Below are positions 24,145 through 32,696 of a stretch of DNA of 64,000 nt, one piece after another (the first letter of the stretch is position 1; each line of letters opens with the position of its first letter). This DNA is from Rugalucina vietnamica. Its lineage: Eukaryota > Mollusca > Bivalvia > Lucinida > Lucinidae. A program made the position numbers and the translations under genes. The stretch spans positions 47,567,071-47,631,070 of the forward strand of contig OZ024880.1 of assembly GCA_964017185.1 (NCBI GenBank), read 5' to 3'. The notes under the pieces were generated by a model. The model was not told the origin of the DNA, made no database searches, and saw nothing but the letters and a program-made list of their open reading frames with translations.

Positions 24145-24628
24145 TTAAGAGATGATGCATCCAATGCTCTAAACACTGAGCCAAAGTGTCGACTCCCTGA
24201 CGCAATATGTCAGAGATTGTACTTATCGGATACATTGTATCGAATAGCGGCGCTATTTATAGACAATATGCCTCATGTGATCTGCCAATCTGCCCTTCCA
24301 ACCACGACAGATTATCTTTAGTGCATTAAGGCACAATAGGACATACATGTAACAATGCGCACTACAAAATGGTAACAGCGTCAGCTAGAAGAAAACTGAC
24401 TGTTACCCATTTTTGCCGCTGTTATTGATTTTCTAGATTTTTCCAGGGTTATTTTCGCGGCGATTTGTGATTGCGAACTGAATAATTGGCCTATGCAAGA
24501 ATAAGGTGCATTATTTCAAAATGAAGATTTTCTTGGCGATTCATTTCCTTGAATGTTTCGGAAAAAAATGGTTTTCAGTATGTTCTGTAGTTATCTACAG
24601 ACTCTTTTCCATAATTGAATTAATTCAG

Positions 24629-24892
24629 AATGTGATGACACACACTACGGCAACAACTGTTCTCAAACCTGTACATGTGCCGTCGGAAATACAAAATCAT
24701 GTAACAAGATCAATGGTACTTGTACGTGCAATAGAGGCTGGGAAGGTACTAACTGTATGGACGATATAGATGAGTGTACGGCCCTTACCAACCCATGCAA
24801 CGACACTCTCAAAACTTGCTATAATACCCAGGGATCGTTTCAGTGCAGCTGCATAGATGGATACAAAATCAATGCAGACTTAGAGTGTATTG
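24629..24892 (+). CDS. Double EGF exon, type D copy 2
   Basis: The acceptor is ttaattcag and the donor ttg/gtaagtt, phase 1-1, 88 codons. The domains are as in 14982-15245, with a few substitutions (for example TNCMDDIDEC for TNCTDDVDEC) and all cysteines kept. The frame stays open for a further 58 codons into the downstream 42-base repeats. This copy comes from the internal duplication (see the 7415-25275 entry), so block 1 has two adjacent D exons. Confidence 0.86.
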
Positions 24893-25192
24893 GTAAGTTA
24901 GGATGCAGATTCAATGCAATCTTTGAGTGTATTGGTAAGATAAGATACAGAAGCAATGCAAACTTTGAGTGTAATGGTAAATTTGGAAAAAGAATCAATG
25001 CAAGCATTGAGCGTATTGGTAATTTAGGATACAGAATCAATTCAAACGTTGAGTGTATTTGTAAGTAAGGACATAGAATCAATGTAAACGTTGAGTGTAT
25101 TGATAAGTTAGGATAACAAATAAATGCAAATTTAAAAGTGTATTGATAAATTAAGATACAGAATCAATGAGAACTTAGAATGTGTTGGTAAG
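24870..25192. repeat. 42-base minisatellite, array 2
   Basis: Eight units after exon D copy 2. The first units are exactly 42 bases, so the exon frame stays open through five of them (repeats like G-Y-R-I-N-S-N-V-E-C-I). Donor-like GGTAAG is kept in the early units. Confidence 0.87.
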
Positions 25193-25476
25193 CTTTATGT
25201 TGCCGACAGCAAAACTAAGAAGCCCTGCGTCACACAGATTTGTGAAGAAGTTTAAGTTTTTTTTATCAAATTATCATTTGTTTCAATCCTTTTGTACCTT
25301 TACATTTTTGCAGCCTAATAAACAACGATTTTTAAAACGTATGTACAAATTATTATTGTTCATGTTTAGCAATATTGAAACGAGAGAAGTTGCTTATTTT
25401 TGTAATAACTACACGCACCCACAGTTCTTAGATAATGTTTAATCACAAATCTTCCTAAGGTTAATCCCAAAAATCA

Positions 25477-25672
25477 CCAGGAAAACATCTCCGTGAAATG
25501 TATACTCCACCAAACCCCTCTTTTATTTGCGGAAGCGGTTCAAACGTGTAGCCACATAATGTGTTTAAAGCAAAAATAAGAAAAAAAATCAAAACATTTC
25601 TACTGAAAATTTTCAGTTTTTACATTTTATGAAAAATCAGTATATTACATGGGCATGTTTTCATAATGATAT
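25477..25672 (+). mobile_element. Palindromic MITE copy, internally deleted
   Basis: accaggaaaacatctccgtg ... catgggcatgttttcataatg. The central hairpin is shortened. Confidence 0.7.
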
Positions 25673-25974
25673 GCCGAACGAACTCTAATACAAGGCTGAA
25701 AGTGTAGAGCTGATCAGGACCGAAAATCATAAGGCTTCTGCTAGAAAAGCCGAGTTTAACCTTAAATATTAGTAAAGATGGGACCATACCAGAGGGTTTA
25801 GGGGATCTGGGGAGAAGGGTCATTTATTGTCAAGGAATTTAGGAGAAAGCATTTTACGTTTTGGGGGGTTTAGGGAGCAGAGATCTGAACTTATCACCTG
25901 AAAATTTACAATTTTTACAGCTTCAGAAAAATCAGTATGCGAGTATATTCGTAATATGTTATTATGCCTTTCAG

Positions 25975-26091
25975 ATATCAATGAGTGTTTGGAAGGTTCT
26001 GCCAATTGTTTACAAGAGTGTGAAAACGTGCCCGGGAGCTTTAAATGTTACTGTTACCCGGGATACCTGGGGGCGGGAAATATCTGTATAC
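25975..26091 (+). CDS. EGF exon, type E copy 1
   Basis: The acceptor is atgcctttcag and the donor atac/gtgagt, phase 1-1, 39 codons. One calcium-binding EGF: DINECLEGSANCLQEC, then GSFKCYCYPGYLGAGNIC. Paralogous to 38947-39063. Exon F follows after an intron of about 400 bases in both blocks. Confidence 0.86.
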
Positions 26092-26486
26092 GTGAGTTGA
26101 ATGCATTGTCAATAATTTTACATTCACTTTATATTTGTCTTTGAATTTATCTAGGTATTGTACATGGTAGCTTAAAAAAGTTATAATTTCAATTGAAGTC
26201 AATGTGATGTAAGCCAACGTTAAAGCCACGTGGCAGTTTACCTTTATCAAGCAAAAGACTGTGCTGCAAAATTAAATACATGTGTAGGTTATTATTTGAA
26301 AATTATAGATTGGAAAGTTTCGTTTTTTGTTAAATCAGAAAACTTTCACCATGACTCTTACCATGAATGACAACATATTACATCCTATGCAGATAGTAGA
26401 GATCCCTGGTGAACCATTGTCATTTGCTGTGAAACCAATAAACTACTAAGATTGACATTCTCAAGATAGTACCTCTTTATATCCAG

Positions 26487-26765
26487 CTTGTCCTGACAAC
26501 ACACACAACTACAACTGTAGTGGAATCTGTAACTGTACTGATGCTCACACCAACAACCAAGATCAGTCATGTGACAGGAAGACCGGTAACTGTGACTGTC
26601 TCCCGACCTGGACTGGTTCCCGCTGTGAATCTGACGTGAACGAGTGTGCGTTGGGAACTGACAACTGCGCCAATAAACCAAACACAAAATGTGATAATAT
26701 TGATGGTGGTTTTGAGTGCATCTGTTTACCTGGTTACGAGAAAAATGATGAAGGGGCCTGTGAAG
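26487..26765 (+). CDS. Double EGF exon, type F copy 2
   Basis: The acceptor is tttatatccag and the donor gaag/gtaact, phase 1-1, 93 codons. Same two modules as 305-583, all cysteines kept (CPDNTHNYNCSGICNCTDA ... DVNECALGTDNC ... GGFECICLPGYE). The acceptor has a weak pyrimidine tract, as in copy 1. Followed in the same block by the 27-nt linker exon. Confidence 0.86.
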
Positions 26766-27221
26766 GTAACTGCTAAATTATAATAACTTTTATATGGAAA
26801 CACATTTCATATCATACTTTTAGCAGAACCCTTATTGCCGAAAAAGATATGTTTGTCGTCAACCAGTTTTAGTTATTTTAAGTAATCATTTTAGTTATTT
26901 TAAGTAATCAAAAAATATAAACTAAGATCTGTTTAAAACTGGTTAATATACTATTTACAATCGTATACTTTCCATGCTCTTAAATGCTTTCGTGCAAAAA
27001 TTCTTTTTCATATCCTCATTGCAGAATAAGAATTGTTTGTTTTCAGACTTAATCAAGGTCAGACTATTAACTGATCATCCTATCTACATTTGTACCATCA
27101 TGTACCTCCTAAATCCGCTCTAAAATACCTCCTCCTGTACAGCGACCTTTCCTCACATCTATTGCTTGGTTTGCTCCATAGGATAGCAGAGTACTTTATT
27201 AATAATGTATTCCTTATTTCA

Positions 27222-27430
27222 TTTGCAGTAGGAGGAGAAATATAGACATGTAAATAAAACATTCAACCAGAGCTGGCCTCGAACCCCGATTGCCGGGATG
27301 AAAATCTGGCGTCATAACCACGAGGCTAAAAGGTCCGGACCAGTTAGACTGGTCAAATATGTTCCCAATAAATCTATATACACTATATACAATATTCGTC
27401 GCATCCGCGCTACCACATTCACCCATGCTA
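27222..27430 (-). mobile_element. tRNA-derived SINE, second family, copy 1
   Basis: On the - strand: tttagcctcgtggttatgac (box A-like) and atcggggttcgaggcc (box B). Followed 120 bases on by a second copy (27550-27755). Confidence 0.7.
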
Positions 27431-27549
27431 CAATCAAACATTTGGATCAAATGTTTAGGATTCACATATCCGCAAATAATCATTCCCAGGCACTTTTTGA
27501 CTTCGCCCTATGGCTCCAACGGTAGTCATCATGGCACCAGGCACCAAAT

Positions 27550-27755
27550 AAAGTAGGAGGAGAAATAAAGACATGTAAATAAAAACATCCAGCCAGAGCT
27601 GGACTCGATCCCCGATCGCCGGGGTGGTAATCAGGCATCATAACCTAGAGGCTAAAAGGTCCGGATCAGTTAGACTGGTCAAATATGTATCCTATAAACC
27701 TATATACACTATATACAATACACTCCTCAGCCACACTACCACACACTGAATAATT
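27550..27755 (-). mobile_element. tRNA-derived SINE, second family, copy 2
   Basis: Same structure as 27222-27430 ('gtaggaggagaaat', box B complement 'actcgatccccga', shared 'actatatacaat' tail). Confidence 0.7.
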
Positions 27756-27836
27756 AACTAACATATTGGTTAAATGCTAAAACAAAATAGCGGTAGCATA
27801 ATATTCCTAATTTTAATGCTTCATTTGTACTTTCAG

Positions 27837-27863
27837 CTTTACCCACAACAACGCCGAATGTTG
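27837..27863 (+). CDS. 27-nt Thr/Pro linker microexon, copy 1
   Basis: The acceptor is tactttcag and the donor gttg/gtaagt, phase 1-1, nine codons reading A-L-P-T-T-T-P-N-V. The same microexon and flanking intron recur at 46916-46942, and that conservation is the main evidence that it is real. It would be a short, possibly O-glycosylated spacer between the EGF stack and the Sushi modules (inference). Confidence 0.7.
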
Positions 27864-27977
27864 GTAAGTTTTAAAAAGGGTACTGTATTTTTATATGTTT
27901 TGAAACTTACCTTGCTTCATTCAAGTGTTCAAATGCGAAAAGTGTAAGCATATTATATGAAGCATTGTGTTGTTTTT

Positions 27978-29030
27978 AGCTCACCTGATGTTTCGGCTCA
28001 CATGTGAGCTTATAGTATAACCATCCTCCGTCGTTGTCGTCGTCGTCGTCCACACTTTTCAAACATCTTCTTCTCTGAAACCGCTGGGCCGATCAAAGCC
28101 AAACTTCATGTGGAGCATCCTTAGGAAGGGGGAACGAAAGTGTGTATAAATGGTCCAGGTCACATGACCAAGATGGCTGTCATGGCTATAAATAGAAAAA
28201 AAAAATAAAAATCTTCTCCAGAACCAGAAGGCCTATGATTTGAAACTTTGCATGAAGCATCGGGCAATGGAGCTCTAAAAAGTTTGTATAAATCATGACC
28301 CTGGGATGACATTGACCTATTTTGCTGCAAGCTCTACATAGGTCGCCCATGCATTTGAATAGGGAAAATTGTAAAAAATGTGATTTTAAGGGCAAAACTT
28401 GGAGGAAATGGGCAAATTGACAGAAAAATTATGTTTATTAAAAAGGTTTGTCCCAAGGGGGTTGTCTGCCATACCCTGGGGCTATATACATGTCTATGAC
28501 CTTAACATTTAAACATCTTTTCTGAAATCGTTTGGCCAAACAAAGCCAAACTTAATGTGGAGCATCGTTAGGAAGGGGAAATGAAAGTTTGTATAAATGG
28601 TAAAGGTCACATGACCAAGATGGCCGCCATGGCTATAAACAGCAAAGATTTTTTATAATCTTCTTCTTCAGAACCAAAAGGCCTATGATTTTGATACTGG
28701 GCATGAAGCATCAGGCAATGGAGCTCTACAAAGTTTGTATAGATCAGGACCTGTGGATGTCCTTGACTTATTTTACGGCAAGGTCAACGTAGATCGAATG
28801 TGCATTTGAATGGGGAAAATAGTTTAAATTGGATTTGAAGGGCAAACCTTGCAGGAAATGGGTAAATGAACTGGAGATTGAAGGTTCTGAAAAGAATGTG
28901 AATCCCAGGGGTTGGCCTGCCCCTGCCCCGGGGCGGGCATTATACATGAAAATAACCATAATATTCAAAGATCTTCTCCTCTTAAACCGATTGACCAATC
29001 AAAGTCAATCTTCATTGGAAGCATCTGTAT
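27978..29030. mobile_element. 'GCTCACC' bivalve repeat, second copy
   Basis: Begins gctcacctgatgtttcggct with (GTC)n. Two tandem halves each hold 'catgaccaagatgg' and 'ggcctatgattt' (28080-28500 and 28520-29030). The right terminus is missing, replaced by the GTCAATTCGTACTCA array. Confidence 0.72.
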
Positions 29031-29037
29031 GAAGGGT

Positions 29038-29268
29038 TCCCGGTCAATTCGTACTCAAGGCAATTTGTACTCAAGTCAATTCGTACTCATTTTTGTCAAT
29101 TCGTACTCAAAAATTTTGTCAATTCTTATTAATTTGGTCAATTTGTATTTAATTCATGTTCTGGTCAATTCGTTCTCATTTTGGTCGATTCGTTCTTATT
29201 TTTGTCAATTCGTACCCACATTTTAATGAGTACGAATTAACCAACATGAGTACGAACTGACCAAAAGA
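29038..29268. repeat. 'GTCAATTCGTACTCA' minisatellite with inverted end
   Basis: About nine degenerate 15-25 base units on the + strand, then two units in inverse orientation (gagtacgaattaacc, gagtacgaactgacc), making the array a fold-back. Confidence 0.8.
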
Positions 29269-29396
29269 ATTTCAGGAAGGGATTTAATTTCTCATCTCGC
29301 ATTTCTAAATGATTTTCAACTTTGTTTCCATTTTATCTGTCAGTGTGACTTGAATTTAGGTCGAATGTAATAAATATACTGCGTCATTCCGCAAAT

Positions 29397-29680
29397 CATC
29401 TGGACAACATATCCGTGCAATGAATACTCCCCTTATACCTCACATTTATATAGTAAAACTGGGGTATGCAGGGGTATACCTATTTTTTTCTTATTTTTGA
29501 ACCAAAGCATAAATCGTGTGTACTCGTTAGATCTGCCTCGCCGATGCGGTTCTGACGTGTACCCACAGTCTATGTTTTGAGAAAATATACCAAAAATATC
29601 TTTTTTTTTTCACTGCAAATTTTAATTTTAACACCTTTGAAATTCTCTGTACTTTGCATGGGCGTGTTTTCGTAATGTGT
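29397..29680 (+). mobile_element. Palindromic MITE copy
   Basis: atctggacaacatatccgtg ... gcatgggcgtgttttcgtaatg, with the central gtactcgttagatctgcctc / gcggttctgacgtgtaccca hairpin. Confidence 0.73.
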
Positions 29681-29715
29681 AAGATGATATAAATGTTAAG
29701 GATTAAAAAGATGAA

Positions 29716-30038
29716 GTAAAATCAGTTTAGGCCCCAGTAACTTTATCGTTATTGGCCGTTCCAATGCGATACTCTTATTGTGGTTCTAATTGTTTTATGT
29801 TTAGGTGTTGAATTTTTGTGCTTTTTTTGCACATCGTATGTACGTTTACATATCCTTAGTTAAGTCATGGTTACTGAGTGAACAACTACTGGCAAAAAAC
29901 TGCTCACTTGGTTTACGGTACGTTCTTTTTGTATTTGTACCTGATTGTAAATTTGATTGCTTTCCACCTTGTTTCAAGAGCGGGACTTTCGCTCTTATTA
30001 CGCCATTTCCTGATAAATATTTGCTTTTACCTTTTAAA
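29716..30038 (+). mobile_element. Old Penelope-like 3' tail
   Basis: Diverged copy ('gttattggccgttccaatgc' to 'tttgcttttaccttttaaaa'). Confidence 0.65.
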
Positions 30039-30121
30039 AACCGCAGAAAGCCTCCTACATACGGTTAGCCATACCCCGCTGTACCATATCCAACACATTT
30101 CAGTTGATATCAAAAGAAATT

Positions 30122-30369
30122 ATTTTTTAATTCAGTTTTACGTCCCTTTCAAGATTATTTCAGCTCATATGAGACGGGACAATCAGTAGGTGGGCGAAAA
30201 CAGGAGGACCCCGAGAAAAAACACCACACCTGGCACACACACAAGCATAACTTGTATTGGCTTGTCTCGCGTGTAGCCTGTGCGGGGTTCGAACCTTCAC
30301 CAGACACAGCGGTGAGATGGTCGAGTGATTTAGAAACAGCGCTCTTAACCACTCGGCCACGGGGGCCGC
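30122..30369 (-). mobile_element. tRNA-derived SINE, first family, copy 2
   Basis: Head gcggcccccgtggccgagtg at 30369, box B ggttcgaaccccgc near 30285, and the tail shared with 13112-13362 ('ctcatatgagctgaaataat'). Confidence 0.8.
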
Positions 30370-30647
30370 TCAGAGGAATTAGTTAAGCAAAGATGTTAAT
30401 ATGCATTTTGTAACCCCATTTTTCGCATGGATTTGCTTAGAAATGCAGCCATACCATATCGAACCAGCTGTGAAACCTTGTGGTGCTACATTTTCGTTAC
30501 CGTATGGACGGTCCTCATGGACGCATTTTAAGGACATAACGGACCACCCAATTACAAATTAGAACCAAAGTCCCCACCTAAAATCAAAGGAAAAATAACA
30601 AAACGACTACTTTAGGCGCTTTCTATGCAATATTTCCACTTTTACAG

Positions 30648-30830
30648 ATTGTGGCCCACCGAACGCTGTAGATGGATATATCATTGACCTAAGCGCATCA
30701 CCAACAACGCTTGGGAACACAGCGAGTGTTTCTGGTTGCGCTGTGGGATATAAGGGTGTTCCAGATCAGGACGAAATTCAGTGTGGGTCAGACGGGGAAT
30801 GGTCAGTTCCTACTGGATGTCAACTCCTTG
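30648..30830 (+). CDS. Sushi/CCP module exon
   Basis: The acceptor is acttttacag and the donor cttg/gtatgt, phase 1-1, 61 codons. One complement-control-protein module with four cysteines and the conserved Trp before the last: CGPPNAVDG ... SGCAVGYKG ... IQCGSDGEWSVPTGC. First Sushi of block 1. Confidence 0.87.
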
Positions 30831-30892
30831 GTATGTTTTATCAAAATAAATAACCGTCACTTTGACCATTTGCATATAATATGACTTTTTAT

Positions 30893-31443
30893 GCTCCTAT
30901 CACACACCTCACGAGTTGGAGCTACGAGTAAAGCTCCGTCCACTTTTTTTGGTGAACTCGTAGCAGCTCGTATAGACCTTGCAATATGTCGGCAGTTGTC
31001 GCACACAAGTCCTTTCAACTCGTAGCTTGTCGCGGTAAGGCTACGAGAATTTTAAACGGTTAAAAATTCTCGTAGCAACTCGTAGCAACTCGCCGTCTAA
31101 ACGTTGGCGGGAAATGGGCTGTGCATAACTCGTACTGATCTCGTAGCTTATCGTACAGAGCTCGTAGTAATGTCATGGGATGTCATGCGTTCTCGGCGTC
31201 TTGTCAAAATATGGCGAGTGACCTACGAGTTACCTACAAGTTGCTATGTTAATTAAGTCGACTTCTCGCGAGTTGCTACGCCATCTCGCGAGTTTACTAC
31301 GACATTTCTACGACTCATATCGTAGAGATGTCGTGTAGAACTCGTAGGACCTTATTAATTGTGGCAACTCGTGCGATAATCGGTGAGATGTGATTTGCGC
31401 TAACTCCTGTCGTAGCTTCAAGTCGTGAGTGTGTGACAGCTTC
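30893..31443. mobile_element. Element made of iterated CTCGTAG words
   Basis: Inverted ends gctcctatcacacacctcac / gtgagtgtgtgacagcttc. The interior repeats 'actcgtagc' and 'gctacgag' in both orientations more than 15 times. Built like 23420-24144 but with another word. Similar words continue to 31540. The target duplication is unclear (possibly TAT). Confidence 0.65.
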
Positions 31444-31802
31444 TATTTTTTTCCAACTTAACTAGTGGTAACTCGCGCAACAAGCGGCGACTTAAAACTC
31501 GTTCCAACTCGTAGCATGTCGTAGTTTCAACATGGTTATCATTACAGTTGTACGGATTTGTTTTTCTTCTGTTATGACTTAAAAGTCGCAGTCAACAATT
31601 AAAGTCATATCTAGACAAAACTAACACTTCCTAGATATTAATCAGTAATGTTTGGAGCTCCAATTGAGTTTGTTTGGAACACAGCACCGCGGAGTTTGGT
31701 TTCGAACCCAAAACCACTACCACTAGGCGGACGTTCTGTGATTGCTTTCATTTACAACAAACTGTATTTCTTTATTTTTTTTTTCGCTTTTACAATTTAC
31801 AG

Positions 31803-31949
31803 TTTTGGGAGATGATTGTATAAGTGACAGTACAGACTGTGACACTGCAGTGACAAACTCTCAGTGTTCACGGACCAAGGGCGGAGTATTCAAGTGTGTA
31901 TGTAAACCTGCCTATTACGGAGAAGATGAGGGCACACACTGCGAACAAA
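31803..31949 (+). CDS. EGF-like exon between two Sushi modules
   Basis: The acceptor is tacaatttacag and the donor caaa/gtatgt, phase 1-1, 49 codons. Six cysteines: DDCISDSTDC ... SQCSRTKGGVFKCVCKPAYYG ... C. Upstream hydrophobic codons come from the intron's pyrimidine tract and are not read as signal peptide. No counterpart is found between the two Sushi exons of block 2. Confidence 0.8.
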
Positions 31950-32310
31950 GTATGTTATATAGTTAAAATTCTAAATTTCATGATGATAAATTAAAGCACT
32001 ATAAAAGATAATCTGCATGAACAAGATACACTAGCTACATTTGCGTTATTTATCTCTAGTCCAATGGGCCCTATAAAATATTGGTCTATGTTCTTCCCTC
32101 AATAGTAGTCATAGAACGTTATAAGTACGCTGGCCTTCACTTGTGATGCTTTGTAGACATTCTAGAATAATCGCCAACGATAAAAAATGTAGTGTAACAC
32201 CCATTCTGAAAAGAGTCTTCATTTAATGTCCCTGTTAATACATAGGCCCGTCAAGTGTGTCCACTCTCCACAAACACAATATTTTCTTCTTTTTTATCTT
32301 TTATCTTCAG

Positions 32311-32496
32311 TTTCTTGTGGCGCACCTCCAAGCATATCACATGCCTCCTCTATATTGACCAAACAGGGCAACGCTTTTGTGGCTACATACACATGCGACA
32401 GTGGTTATGATTTATCAAATGCACAGATGAATAAGAAACAGTGTGCAGCTGATGCAAACGCATGGTCAATAGTTAATGTTGAGTGCATAACTCAAG
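32311..32496 (+). CDS. Sushi/CCP module exon, last exon of block 1
   Basis: The acceptor is tttatcttcag and the donor caag/gtgagc, phase 1-1, 62 codons. Four cysteines and Trp: SCGAPPSISHAS ... TYTCDSGYDL ... KQCAADANAWSIVNVEC. A Penelope-like element starts about 200 bases downstream. The next coding exon is 35406, which it can join in phase. Confidence 0.86.
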
Positions 32497-32696
32497 GTGA
32501 GCAATCTTCTATTTTAAATGGTTAGAAATGCACCTTCTAGTTCAACGACGCGAGAGGTTTAAGTGTAATACATAATCGTGTATTCGGGTCGAGTGTGTTT
32601 TTTGTCTGTTTCTAAAAAAAAGTATGAATATTTAAAGTGCATGTAACGATGCAACTGTCTATCATTATTCACAAACCATTCTTGAGAAAAGCCAAG

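Larger units (their letters stand above)
7415..25275. repeat. Tandem segmental duplication (about 8.7 and 9.2 kb units) carrying exon D
   Basis: Unit 1 is about 7415-16080, unit 2 about 16081-25275. Matching landmarks in order: Penelope tail (7420/16085), intron (8330-8680 / 16810 plus 20160-20475), the CCCGTACATCATC repeat, intron (9660-10160 / 21463-23040), 11010-11215 / 23110-23290, 14650-14980 / 24245-24628, exon D, 42-base repeats. At 16080 the D intron (cttttgta, intact at 25300 and 38050) jumps to internal Penelope sequence. Unit 2 also holds later insertions at 16.9-20.15 kb and 23.4-24.1 kb and lacks the exon C region. Confidence 0.75.

Noticed and set aside
23543..24176. Overlapping open frames on both strands (up to 141 codons)
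   Set aside because: They arise from the reiterated, self-complementary TCGCGCGAC words; the peptides are repeats of SHDSRATVVR type in every frame and have no domain.
24880..25192. Regular repeats resembling a CRISPR array
   Set aside because: Units are contiguous without unique spacers, derived from an exon end, in a eukaryotic intron.
31742..31802. Hydrophobic 'signal peptide' before the 31803 EGF
   Set aside because: Translation of the intron's pyrimidine tract; the AG acceptor at 31801-31802 gives phase 1 like the other exons.
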